In this document: in pieces, positions 1 to 7,345 of the stretch | Numbering within the stretch: the stretch's first letter is position 1 | Layout of the letters: each line of letters starts with the position of its first letter | Origin: Marmoricola sp. | GTDB taxonomy: Bacteria; Actinomycetota; Actinomycetes; Propionibacteriales; Nocardioidaceae | Assembly: GCA_030151765.1 (NCBI GenBank) | Contig: JASLCW010000155.1 | Span: 1-11,847 of the forward strand | DNA: 11,847 nucleotides | Direction of reading: 5' to 3' | Notes under the pieces: generated by a model | Databases searched by the model: none | Seen by the model: the letters and a program-made list of their open reading frames with translations, nothing else | What the model was told of the DNA's origin: nothing | Translations under genes and position numbers: made by a program

Positions 1-2
1 AG

Positions 3-251
3 GGCAAGTACCGCGAGCTCACCTCGACCTCCAACTGCACCGACTTCCAGACCCGGCGCCTCGACACCCGCGGCCGCTTCGGCGACCGGACCGGCCCGAT
101 CGCGACGCTCAACGGCACGCTGACCGCGATCACCCGCGCGATCGTGGCGATCCTGGAGACGCATCAACAGGCCGACGGCTCGGTCCGGGTCCCGGCTGCG
201 CTGCGCCCCTACATGGGAGGCCTGGAAGTTCTCGAGCCGGTCGATGCCTGA
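3..251 (+). CDS. serS: Seryl-tRNA synthetase, C-terminal fragment (5' end outside window)
   Basis: This is the last 82 residues of a class II seryl-tRNA synthetase, the cytoplasmic enzyme that charges tRNA-Ser with serine in an ATP-dependent reaction. The frame is open from the window edge to TGA at 249-251. It contains the family's closing block: a serine-site segment S-N-C-T-D-F-Q-T-R-R, then L-N-G-T, the Q-Q-A-D-G-S-V-R-V-P stretch, and the L-R-P-Y-M-G-G terminal motif, which includes the class II motif 3 region. The start and the N-terminal coiled-coil arm lie upstream and cannot be judged. The stop overlaps the next gene's ATG by 8 nt, so the phosphatase is probably co-translated with serS. 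Identification is firm because this C-terminus is very distinctive. Confidence 0.95.
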   Translation, partial: GKYRELTSTSNCTDFQTRRLDTRGRFGDRTGPIATLNGTLTAITRAIVAILETHQQADGSVRVPAALRPYMGGLEVLEPVDA

Positions 252-1074
252 GGCCTGGAGCCCCAAGCTCGTCGCCCTCGACATCGACGGCACCCTGCTC
301 GCCTGGATCGAGGACGAGGGGGCGACCTACGAGAAGATCAGCCCGGCGGTGTACGACGCGGTCCAGCGGGCCCGCAAGGCCGGCGCGCACATCGTCCTCT
401 CCAGTGGCCGCTCCGCCCACGGCATGACCCGCATCGCCGACCTGCTCGATCTGGCCGACGCCGACGCCGAGGGTGAACCGGCGTGGGTGGTCGCCTCCAA
501 CGGCTCGGTGATCTTCCGGTACCCGCCCCTCGAGGTGGTGCACGAGGAGACCTTCGATGCCCGCGACGCCGTACGCGCGATCCTGGCGGAGCATCCGTCG
601 GCGCTGGTCGCCGTCGAGGAGCGCGGCGTCGGCTACCGGCTCAACCGGCCCTTCCCGATGGGTGAGCTGTCCGGCGAGATGATCGTGACCGACATCGAGG
701 AGATGATCGCCGACCCGGTCAGCCGCGTGATCATCCGCGATCCCGAGGCGACCGCGGAGGACTTCCTGGCACTGGGCGCCCGGCTCGGACTGCACGGCAC
801 CAACTACGTCGTCGGCTGGACCGCCTGGCTGGACCTCTCTCCGAACGGCGTCGACAAGTCGAGCGGCCTCAATCGGGTCTGCGCGGAGCTCGGGCTGACC
901 GCGGCCGACGTACTCGCGATCGGCGACGGCCGCAATGACATCGAGATGCTGCGCTGGGCCGGTCGCGGGGTGGCGATGGGCCAGGCCGTCGACGAGGTGC
1001 AGGCGGTCGCCGATGACGTGACCGGCACCGTCTTCGACGACGGCGTCGCGCTCGAACTCGGAAAGTACTTCTGA
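244..1074 (+). CDS. HAD-superfamily phosphatase, Cof type (subclass IIB)
   Basis: Predicted cytosolic Mg-dependent phosphatase of 276 aa, normal for Cof-type HAD hydrolases that dephosphorylate sugar phosphates or nucleotides. All four HAD motifs are visible. Motif I is LVALDIDGTLL, with nucleophile D13 and acid/base D15. Motif II is IVLSSGRS, with Ser53/54. The motif III lysine is K205 in NGVDKSSG. Motif IV is AIGDGRNDIEML, with D228 and D232. The cap lies between motifs II and III at about residues 90-195, as in subclass IIB. The ATG lies inside the end of serS with an 8-nt overlap, and the TGA overlaps the next ATG by one base, so it sits in a coupled operon. The substrate cannot be told from sequence. 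A second member of the family lies at 7348-8142, but the two are clearly diverged. Confidence 0.92.
   Translation: MPEAWSPKLVALDIDGTLLAWIEDEGATYEKISPAVYDAVQRARKAGAHIVLSSGRSAHGMTRIADLLDLADADAEGEPAWVVASNGSVIFRYPPLEVVHEETFDARDAVRAILAEHPSALVAVEERGVGYRLNRPFPMGELSGEMIVTDIEEMIADPVSRVIIRDPEATAEDFLALGARLGLHGTNYVVGWTAWLDLSPNGVDKSSGLNRVCAELGLTAADVLAIGDGRNDIEMLRWAGRGVAMGQAVDEVQAVADDVTGTVFDDGVALELGKYF
1060..1065 (+). promoter_or_regulatory. Ribosome binding site of the GNAT gene
   Basis: GGAAAG lies 8 nt before the ATG at 1074, inside the last codons of the HAD gene. It supports that start and translation coupled through the TGATG stop/start overlap. Confidence 0.55.
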
Positions 1075-1562
1075 TGGAGATCCCCGACCCGATCTCCACG
1101 CACCGGCTGCACCTGCGGGTGATCACGCCGGAACAGGCCCGCGCCGCGCTCGCCGGTCAGCGCGATCCGTCATGGCATCCCGAGTTCCCGCGCAAGGACG
1201 ACCTCGACGCGATGTCGATGGTCGGCGGCAGCAGTTGGGATGTCCGCCTCGTTGTACGCGGCTGGGACGGCCTGGTCTGCGGCAGCATCGGCTTCTTCGG
1301 CCCGCCGGAGACCCTCGAGGACGGGACTCTCGAGACCGAGGTCGGCTATGGGCTGGTCGACGAGGCCCGGGGTCGTGGCATCGCGACGGAGGCCCTGGCT
1401 GCTCTGCTGGCCGCGACCGATGCCGTCGGAGTCCGGATCCGCGCCCGGGTCGAACCTGGCAACGCGGCCAGCATCCGGGTGCTCGCCAAGTGCGGCTTCA
1501 CCGAACTCCGGGCCCCCAGCGAGGACGGCGAACTCGTCTTCGCCCGTCCCCTTCCCGCCTGA
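1074..1562 (+). CDS. GNAT-family N-acetyltransferase (RimJ/RimL-like)
   Basis: Predicted cytosolic acetyl-CoA-dependent N-acetyltransferase of 162 aa, the usual size for a single GNAT domain. The N-terminal phrase STHRLHLRVITPEQA is typical of the RimJ/RimL branch (Acetyltransf_3). The acetyl-CoA pyrophosphate loop is the motif A stretch EARGRGIATEAL at about 97-108. It is followed by the late-family signature GNAASIRVLAKCGF (129-142), where Asn130 and the Cys-Gly-Phe turn are characteristic. The start ATG overlaps the upstream HAD stop by one base. The PPTase gene begins 10 nt after its stop. The acceptor could be a ribosomal protein N-terminus, an amino acid or an antibiotic; sequence alone does not decide. 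Family assignment is firm, substrate unknown. Confidence 0.9.
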   Translation: MEIPDPISTHRLHLRVITPEQARAALAGQRDPSWHPEFPRKDDLDAMSMVGGSSWDVRLVVRGWDGLVCGSIGFFGPPETLEDGTLETEVGYGLVDEARGRGIATEALAALLAATDAVGVRIRARVEPGNAASIRVLAKCGFTELRAPSEDGELVFARPLPA

Positions 1563-1572
1563 GGGCCGGGTC

Positions 1573-2019
1573 GTGCGCTGGCTCTTCGGGTACGACGAGC
1601 CGGCCCTGCTCGCCTCCCTCGGGATCGATGAGCTCGTCCACACCTGCCCTCGCTGCGGTGTCGGCGCCCATGGGCAACCGAGCAGTGCCGACCGTTTCGT
1701 GAGCATCGCCCGGGCTGGTGCTGCCGTCCTCGTGGCGGTCGCCGACGGTCCGGTCGGCATCGACCTCGAACCGACGGCGGCGCAGGCTCCCGCGCTCGCC
1801 GCACACCCGTCCGAGACGGGGGATCCGCTCCGCCTCTGGGTCCGCAAGGAGGCCATCCTCAAAGCCACCGGCCTCGGCCTCACCGTCTCGCCCGACACCT
1901 TCTGGATCGCCGGGGCCCGCCCCTCTCCGATCGCTGGCTATGCCGGACTGCCCCTGGTCGTCGAGGACCTCGACCTACCCGGCTATGTCGCCGCCCTCGC
2001 CTCCCGGCTGACGGCCTGA
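1573..2019 (+). CDS. Short Sfp-type 4'-phosphopantetheinyl transferase
   Basis: Probable 4'-phosphopantetheinyl transferase, which moves phosphopantetheine from CoA onto the serine of carrier domains (holo-ACP/PCP formation). Visible motifs are CPRCG with a nearby HG (residues 25-34), the substrate-loop remnant FVSIARAG, the metal-binding PVGIDLE (D64, E66), and WVRKEAILKATGLGL (W89, K92, E93, K97). These match the core of Sfp/EntD-like enzymes and include all three expected Mg-liganding acids. At 148 aa it is much shorter than the usual 200-240. The N-terminal lobe ahead of the Cys-rich segment is largely absent, and the linker between the two acidic motifs is short. GTG 1573 is chosen because it lies 10 nt after the GNAT stop with a GAGGG site at 1561-1565. 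The nearest possible client is the carrier domain of the synthetase at 3372-7250. It could be a compact functional form or a decayed one. Confidence 0.82.
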   Translation: MRWLFGYDEPALLASLGIDELVHTCPRCGVGAHGQPSSADRFVSIARAGAAVLVAVADGPVGIDLEPTAAQAPALAAHPSETGDPLRLWVRKEAILKATGLGLTVSPDTFWIAGARPSPIAGYAGLPLVVEDLDLPGYVAALASRLTA

Positions 2020-2038
2020 AGGTGTTGGGCGTGGGAGC

Positions 2039-2077
2039 GCCGCGGATCCCGGTCACCTGGGCGCAGCTATCCGCGGC
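2039..2077. terminator. Bidirectional terminator-like inverted repeat between convergent genes
   Basis: GCCGCGGAT at 2039-2047 is perfectly inverted as ATCCGCGGC at 2069-2077. The 21-nt interior can fold its own small stem (CCCGG 2048-2052 with CCTGGG 2056-2061, allowing one G-T pair). It sits in the 79-nt gap between the convergent PPTase and M1 peptidase genes, where a two-way terminator is expected. There is no T tract, which is common for high-GC actinobacterial terminators. Termination activity is inferred. Confidence 0.5.
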
Positions 2078-2098
2078 ACAAGAGCCGACGCAGAAAGC

Positions 2099-3382
2099 TC
2101 AGGCCAAGGCAGGCAAGGCCGCCGCGTCGACCCACGCGTCGAAGAACGACCGGAGGTCCGTGCCCGCCGCGGCTGATGCGGCACTGACGCAGTCGGCGGT
2201 CGTCACCGAACCGTAGGCATGCTCCGCCGCCCACGACCGCAACAGCTCGAAGAAGGCTCCGTCGCCCAGCCGCAGCCGCAGCGCATGAAGGGTCAGGGCG
2301 CCACGCTTGTAGACCCGGTCGTCGAACATGTCGTCCACGCCGGGGTCGCCGAGGACCAGGTCCTGGGGGAGCTCGGACAGTCGCCGGTGGTGGTGCGCGG
2401 CCCAGTCGGCCGCCGTACGGAGTCCGGCCTCCTCGGACCACAACCACTCGCTGTAGCAGGCGAATCCCTCATGCAGCCAGATGTCACGCCAGGTGCGCGC
2501 GGTGACGCTGTTGCCGAACCACTGATGCGACATCTCGTGGGCGATCAGCCGCTGGTTCTCCCAGTCGCGGGTCAGGAAATTGGCGCCGAAGGTCGACAGG
2601 CTTCCCGCCTCCAAAGGGATCTCGAGGTCGTCGGCGGTCACAACGGCCCGGTAGGAGGCGAAGGGGTAGGGCCCGAAACGGTCGGTGAAGAAGGCCAGCA
2701 TCGCGGGCTGGTCACCGAAGGCATCCTCGAAGTCCGCTCGCCGCTCCGCCGGTACGACGCCCGCGAGCGGGAGGCGTGCGTCCTGGGGGATCTCGACGTA
2801 CCTGCCGATGTTCACGCACACGAGGTACGTCGAGATCGGGTCGTCGATCTCGTAGACCCACGTGGTGCTGCTGGCCTGCCGCCGCTGCTCGACGCGATTG
2901 CCGTTGGCGACGACGAAGTAGTCCGACGAGGTGGTCAGCCGGATCCGGTACGTCGCCTTGTCGTCGGGTCGGTCATTGCACGGGAACCACGACGGTGCCC
3001 CACCAGGCTGCGCGGCGACGATGACGCCGTCCTCGAGTTCCTCCCAGCCGGCGTGCCCGGCGCGATCGCGCACCAGCGCCGGCTTGCCCCGGTAGCGGAC
3101 CTCGACCGCCGCCTCGATTCCCGCAGACAGCGTCTGCGTGAGGATCAGCTGGCCGTTCGAGTGCCGGTACTTCACCGGTCGTCCGTCGACCGTCACCTTG
3201 TCCACCCGCAGGTGATGCAGATCGAGCCGGATCCGCTCGAGATCCTCGAGGGCGGTCAGGCTCAGCAGCGCCCGGCCGCGAAGCTGGTTGGTGCCGATCG
3301 TGTAATCGAGGTCGAGGTCATAGGCGTGGACGGCGTACGACGGATCCCCGTGCCCGGGCAGGTAGGGATCGTCACGTCGCAT
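2099..3382 (-). CDS. Compact M1-family zinc aminopeptidase
   Basis: Predicted zinc-dependent aminopeptidase of 427 aa that removes N-terminal residues from peptides. The gluzincin site is complete: HEMSH (H282, E283, H286) followed after 18 residues by the third ligand E305 in WLHEGF. Y358 in RVYKRGA fits the transition-state tyrosine. LEIPLEAGSLSTFG (253-266) stands where most M1 enzymes have GAMEN, so E258 probably binds the substrate amino group. Residues 1-200 form the N-terminal beta domain. The large C-terminal helical domain of PepN/ERAP enzymes is missing, as in many short actinobacterial M1 peptidases. There is no signal peptide or membrane helix, so it is probably cytosolic. It overlaps the synthetase gene by 11 nt and its own ribosome site lies in that gene's last codons, so the two are probably co-translated. 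This suggests, without proving, that it acts on the synthetase's product. Confidence 0.92.
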   Translation of the reverse strand: MRRDDPYLPGHGDPSYAVHAYDLDLDYTIGTNQLRGRALLSLTALEDLERIRLDLHHLRVDKVTVDGRPVKYRHSNGQLILTQTLSAGIEAAVEVRYRGKPALVRDRAGHAGWEELEDGVIVAAQPGGAPSWFPCNDRPDDKATYRIRLTTSSDYFVVANGNRVEQRRQASSTTWVYEIDDPISTYLVCVNIGRYVEIPQDARLPLAGVVPAERRADFEDAFGDQPAMLAFFTDRFGPYPFASYRAVVTADDLEIPLEAGSLSTFGANFLTRDWENQRLIAHEMSHQWFGNSVTARTWRDIWLHEGFACYSEWLWSEEAGLRTAADWAAHHHRRLSELPQDLVLGDPGVDDMFDDRVYKRGALTLHALRLRLGDGAFFELLRSWAAEHAYGSVTTADCVSAASAAAGTDLRSFFDAWVDAAALPALA

Positions 3383-6300
3383 CCGCGTCCTCCAGCCAGG
3401 GACCGATCGGGTTGCCGATCCATCGGGTGCGATCCGGCACGACCTCTCCCCTCATCACCAACGACACCGGTCCGACCGTAGCGTGCTTGCCGATGCTGGC
3501 CGCGGGGAGCACCACCGAATTGGGTCCGAGGGTGGCGCCGGCGGCGAGCGTGACCCGGTCCATGCTGAGCACCCGGTCGTGGAAGAGATGGGTCTGCACG
3601 ACGCAGCCCTGGTTGACCGTCGACCCGTCGCGCAGCGTGACGAGGTCCGCCTCGGGCAGCCAGTAGGTCTCGCACCAGACTCCGCGGCCGATCCGTGCGC
3701 CCAGACTGCGCAGCCAGGCGTTCAGCAGCGGCGTACCGGTCGTCGCCCGCGCCCACCAGGGTGCGCCCATGGTCTCCACGAAGGTGTCGGCCAGCTCGCT
3801 GCGCCAGACGAAGGAACTCCACAGGGGGTGTTCGCTGCGGCCGAAGCGCCCGACCAACAGCCACTTGGCGGCCGAGCTGATCGCGGCCGCGAGGACGCCG
3901 CCGAGGATGAGGACGACGCCGCTCAGCGCGGCGGCGAGCCACCAGTTCGTCTCGAGCAGCCCGCCCAGTACGACGGCGACGCAGACGCCGACGGCCACCG
4001 AGCCGATCGTCGGCACGATCCGGCAGAGCTCGACGAGCGCCCGGGCGAGCCGGAGCCGCGGCGGTGGCGCATAGGTACGGGAGTCGTCGCCGGAGCCGGC
4101 GGCGCGACGCAACTGCACCGGCGGACTGCCCAGCCACGACGTACCGCTCTTCGCCTTGAGGCTGCTGCTCGGTGCCGCTGAGAGCACGGCCACCTGGGCC
4201 CGCTTGGGGACGCGGCGGCCGGGCGCGGTCATCCCGGAGTTGCCCAGGAAGGCGCGCTTGCCGACCTTGGTCTGCTCGACCCGGAGCCAGCCGCCGTGGA
4301 GTTCGTAGCCGCCGACCAGTGTGTCGTCGGCGAGGAAGGCACCGTCGTTGACGGTCACCAGGCTCGGGATCAGCAGCACGGTCGAGGCCTCGACGTCCTT
4401 GCCGATCCGGGCGCCGAGCAGCCGCAGCCAAGCCGGAGTCAGTGCGCTGGAGTAGAGACCGAAGAGCCAGTGCCGGGCTTCGTCGAGCAGCCGCAGGGTG
4501 GTCCACGCGCGCCAGGCCTGCGCGCTGTGTACGCCGTGATGTCCCGACGTCAGCCCGGCACCGAGAAGCCGCACGGAGATCGCGATCAGCGTTGCCAGCA
4601 GGGCGAATCCGGCGAGCCCGGCGAGCGGCAGCACCAGCAAGGCGCTGCCCAGCCAGTCGCCCCAGCCGTGCGGATGACCGAGCAGCGGCCGGGTGATCAC
4701 CAGGGCGAGGGCGGTGGCGATCACCGGCAGGCCGGAGACGCCGACGGCGGTGGCGGCGTACGCGATGCTCCAGACCTGCCCCTGCAATGGATAGAGCCGT
4801 GGCGGCGCCTCCCCCTCCCAGGGCCCGCGCGCCGAACCGATGCGTGTCGCCGGTGCGCCACCCCAGGCCTCGTCACCGGGAACCTCGCCGAAGAGTGCCG
4901 ATCCCGGTGCCACCTCGGCGCGCTTGCCGACCCGGGATCCGGGCAGCAGCATGCTGCGGGTGCCGACCCGGGCCTCGGCGCCGATGCGCACGGCGCCGAG
5001 GTGGAAGACATCGCCGTCGATCCAGTGCCCGCTCAGGTCGACCTCGGGCTCGACGGAGGCCCCCTCGCCGATCCGCAGCATTCCGGTCACCGGCGGCGCG
5101 CTGTGCAGCGCGACGTTGGGTGCGATGCGAGCCCCGAGCATGTGGGCGTAGGGCTTGAGCCAGGGCGCGCAACTCAGGCTCCCGGCACCGAGCTCGTCGG
5201 CCACGCGCTCGGCCAGCCACACGCGGAGGTGGATCCGGCCACCCCGCGGATGGTCGCCCGGGGTGATGCCGACCAGCAGGATCCGGGCGGCGGTGGCCGC
5301 GAGCACCAGGCGGCACGGTGGGGCGAGGAAGAGCAAGGCGGTCACGACGACCCAGGTCGACGAGATCGTCGGCACGTCGAGTCCCCACCAGGACCCGAGC
5401 GTCGCCGTACCGACGGTGAGCCAGGCCAGCCAGCGCAGTCCGGCGAGCGTGCGCAGGCCGAGGACCGCGAGGATCTGGCCCGCCTGCGTCTTCTGCGGCA
5501 CCGGGTTGACCTTGCGGGTCACCGTGTTGGCCGGCGTGTCCATCGCGTCGAGCGCGCCCGCAAGCGCCGAGACCGTCGGGTGTTCGTAGACATCGGCGAC
5601 GGTCGCCTCGGGATGTGTCTCGCGCAGCCGGCTCACCAGCTGGGCGGCGGTCAGGCTGCCGCCGCCGAGGTCGAAGAAGTCGTCTGCCCCGGTGACGCCG
5701 TCGGCGCCGAGGATCTCCTGCCAGAGTTCGGCGAGGCGCTTCTCGGTCGCACTCGTGGGACCCGTGGCTCCCTCGCGCTTGAGACGCAGCGTCTCGACAG
5801 GCCACGGGAGCGCGTCGCGGTCGATCTTTCCGGAGGTGCGGGTGGGGAGGCTGTCCACCGGCGCCAGCCGCGGCACCAGGGACTCGGGCAACTCGGCACG
5901 CAGGGTCGCGAGAGCGCCGGCGAGGTCGAAGTCGTCCTCGAGCGCGATGTAGCCGACCAGGATCTTGTTGCCGGCCTTCGTCTGCCGTACGGCGGCCGCA
6001 GCGCCGGCCACTCCGGGGAGCGCGGCGAGCGCGTTGTCGATCTCACCGAGTTCGATCCGGCGGCCGCCGAGCTTGATCTGGTCGTCCGCGCGGCCGGCGA
6101 AGGCGAGGCCGTCGGTGAGATAGCGGACGATGTCGCCGCTGCGGTAGGCGCGATCCCAGCCGAGGGTCGGCATCGGCGCGTACTTCTCGGCATCCTTCGC
6201 CGGGTCGAGATAGTGCGCGAGGCCGACGCCGCCGATGATCAGCTCCCCGGACTCGCCCTCGGCGACCTGGTGACCCTGGGCGTCGACGACCGCGAGGTCC

Positions 6301-7250
6301 CAGCCGTCGAGGGGAAGGCCGATCCGGACGTCCTCGCCGGGATGCAGCTGCGCGGCACAGGCGACGACGGTGGCCTCAGTCGGACCGTAGGTGTTCCACA
6401 TCTCGCGCCCGTCGCGGGCGTAACGCGTGGCCAGCTCAGGCGGGCAGGCCTCGCCACCGAGGATCAGCAGCCGCACGCGCTCGAGTGCCTCTGCCGGCCA
6501 GAGAGCGAGGAGGGTCGGCACGGTCGACACGACGGTGATCCGGTTCGCGGTCAGCCAGGGTCCGAGCTCCATCCCGCTGCGAACCAGCGATCGGGGCGCG
6601 GGCACCAGGCAGGCGCCGTACCGCCAGGCCAGCCACATCTCCTCGCACGAGGCGTCGAAGGCGACGGAGAGTCCGGCCATGACGCGGTCGCCGACGCCCA
6701 GGGGGTCGTCCTGGCAGAAGAGCGCGGCCTCGGCGTCGACGAAGGCGGCCGCATTGCGATGGGTGACGGCCACGCCCTTCGGCGTACCGGTCGAGCCGCT
6801 GGTGAAGATGATCCAGGCGTCGTCGCTGATCGTGGGCGGGTCGTAGTCGGTGATCGGCGGCGCGGCCCACTCGGGCGACACGGTGATGTCGAGGTCGTTG
6901 CCGATGATCGCCGCCACCCGGGCCTCCCCGAAGACGAGGCGCGCCCTCTCCTCCGGGTCGTCCGCGTCGACCGGCACGTACGCCGCCCCGGCGAGCAGGA
7001 CGCCCATGATGGCGATGTAGAGGTCCGCCGTACCGCTGCGCACCCGTACGCCGACCCGCTGCCCCCGCCCGATCCCCAGCGCATGGAGCGCCCCGGCGAC
7101 CTCGCCGGCCGCCTCGTCGAATTCGGCATAGGTGAGGACGACGGCGCCCGTGTCGATGGCGGGATCGTCAGGGCATTGCGCGACGGATTCGGCGACGATG
7201 TCGACCAGGGTGCGTGGCGTGGCTGCGCGGTCGCTCGCGATCAGCGCCAT
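3372..7250 (-). CDS. pls: Pls/PosA-family membrane NRPS (poly-amino-acid synthetase, probable lysine-type)
   Basis: Single-module non-ribosomal peptide synthetase of 1292 aa with the layout of epsilon-poly-L-lysine synthetase. The adenylation domain spans about 1-480: A3 FTSGSTGTPKG (149-159), A5 NTYGPTEATV (286-294), A7 YRSGD (369-373), A8 GRADDQIKLGGRRIELGE (386-403) and A10 Lys475. The carrier domain spans about 500-570, with LGGGSL placing the phosphopantetheine serine at Ser532 (codon 5655-5657). Three helix pairs (about 595-661, 826-895, 1078-1134) alternate with three hexapeptide-like domains, each opening with LGARI (705, 945, 1183). No canonical condensation or thioesterase domain is seen; in Pls the tandem C-terminal domains join monomers by amide bonds. 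Aligned to GrsA, the pocket reads D-A-E-S-I-G-T-V-V-K, suggesting a basic amino acid such as lysine. ATG 7250 is chosen because AGGGA precedes it and it begins at the family's N-terminus. The peptidase gene overlaps its 3' end. Confidence 0.9.
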   Translation of the reverse strand: MALIASDRAATPRTLVDIVAESVAQCPDDPAIDTGAVVLTYAEFDEAAGEVAGALHALGIGRGQRVGVRVRSGTADLYIAIMGVLLAGAAYVPVDADDPEERARLVFGEARVAAIIGNDLDITVSPEWAAPPITDYDPPTISDDAWIIFTSGSTGTPKGVAVTHRNAAAFVDAEAALFCQDDPLGVGDRVMAGLSVAFDASCEEMWLAWRYGACLVPAPRSLVRSGMELGPWLTANRITVVSTVPTLLALWPAEALERVRLLILGGEACPPELATRYARDGREMWNTYGPTEATVVACAAQLHPGEDVRIGLPLDGWDLAVVDAQGHQVAEGESGELIIGGVGLAHYLDPAKDAEKYAPMPTLGWDRAYRSGDIVRYLTDGLAFAGRADDQIKLGGRRIELGEIDNALAALPGVAGAAAAVRQTKAGNKILVGYIALEDDFDLAGALATLRAELPESLVPRLAPVDSLPTRTSGKIDRDALPWPVETLRLKREGATGPTSATEKRLAELWQEILGADGVTGADDFFDLGGGSLTAAQLVSRLRETHPEATVADVYEHPTVSALAGALDAMDTPANTVTRKVNPVPQKTQAGQILAVLGLRTLAGLRWLAWLTVGTATLGSWWGLDVPTISSTWVVVTALLFLAPPCRLVLAATAARILLVGITPGDHPRGGRIHLRVWLAERVADELGAGSLSCAPWLKPYAHMLGARIAPNVALHSAPPVTGMLRIGEGASVEPEVDLSGHWIDGDVFHLGAVRIGAEARVGTRSMLLPGSRVGKRAEVAPGSALFGEVPGDEAWGGAPATRIGSARGPWEGEAPPRLYPLQGQVWSIAYAATAVGVSGLPVIATALALVITRPLLGHPHGWGDWLGSALLVLPLAGLAGFALLATLIAISVRLLGAGLTSGHHGVHSAQAWRAWTTLRLLDEARHWLFGLYSSALTPAWLRLLGARIGKDVEASTVLLIPSLVTVNDGAFLADDTLVGGYELHGGWLRVEQTKVGKRAFLGNSGMTAPGRRVPKRAQVAVLSAAPSSSLKAKSGTSWLGSPPVQLRRAAGSGDDSRTYAPPPRLRLARALVELCRIVPTIGSVAVGVCVAVVLGGLLETNWWLAAALSGVVLILGGVLAAAISSAAKWLLVGRFGRSEHPLWSSFVWRSELADTFVETMGAPWWARATTGTPLLNAWLRSLGARIGRGVWCETYWLPEADLVTLRDGSTVNQGCVVQTHLFHDRVLSMDRVTLAAGATLGPNSVVLPAASIGKHATVGPVSLVMRGEVVPDRTRWIGNPIGPWLEDADAT
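3388..3393 (-). promoter_or_regulatory. Strong Shine-Dalgarno for the M1 peptidase, inside the synthetase gene
   Basis: On the minus strand GGAGGA stands 5 nt before the ATG at 3382, within the final codons of the upstream synthetase gene (Leu-Glu-Asp-Ala-Asp-Ala-Thr-stop). It is the clearest ribosome binding site in the window. It fixes the peptidase start and supports coupled translation. Confidence 0.8.
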
Positions 7251-7254
7251 GGCA

Positions 7255-7259
7255 TCCCT
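7255..7259 (-). promoter_or_regulatory. Ribosome binding site deciding the synthetase start
   Basis: AGGGA on the minus strand lies 4 nt before the ATG at 7250. The frame stays open upstream to 7643, but that stretch lies opposite the HAD gene and does not resemble an adenylation domain. The site therefore favours 7250. An in-frame ATG at 7310 is the main alternative. Confidence 0.55.
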
Positions 7260-7328
7260 GCGGTCGTCATGCCCGGATGGTCCCAAGCTCGGGTGAACAA
7301 TCGGTGACATGTCCGGTGGTTCGCCGCA

Positions 7329-7345
7329 GGGTGAGACGATCACCC
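7329..7345. repeat. Palindrome over the likely ribosome site of the second HAD gene
   Basis: GGGTGA at 7329-7334 and TCACCC at 7340-7345 form a perfect 6-bp inverted repeat around a 5-nt centre. It ends two bases before GTG 7348 and lies in the short gap before the divergent synthetase gene. GGGTGA also occurs at 7291-7296. It could be a regulator's operator or a hairpin that hides the ribosome site. If translation starts at ATG 7309 instead, it is coding and may mean nothing. Confidence 0.3.

Noticed and set aside
1240..1572. N-terminal extension of the phosphopantetheinyl transferase supplying its missing lobe
   Set aside because: The frame is open, but the translation is Ser/Arg/Pro-rich shadow sequence over the GNAT gene and does not resemble a transferase N-lobe.
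2022..2216. A 64-codon plus-strand frame between the convergent operons
   Set aside because: It runs over the terminator-like repeat and the 3' end of the peptidase gene, with Ala/Gln-rich composition and no ribosome site.
2219..3481. A 420-codon open frame opposite the M1 peptidase
   Set aside because: The opposite strand carries an intact zinc peptidase. This frame has no recognisable motif and biased composition.
4296..7307. A 1003-codon open frame on the plus strand opposite the synthetase
   Set aside because: The minus-strand frame encodes a full NRPS with all motifs. The antisense translation is low-complexity, Gly/Arg/Asp/Gln-rich and has no domain. Long antisense open frames are expected in GC-rich codon-biased DNA.
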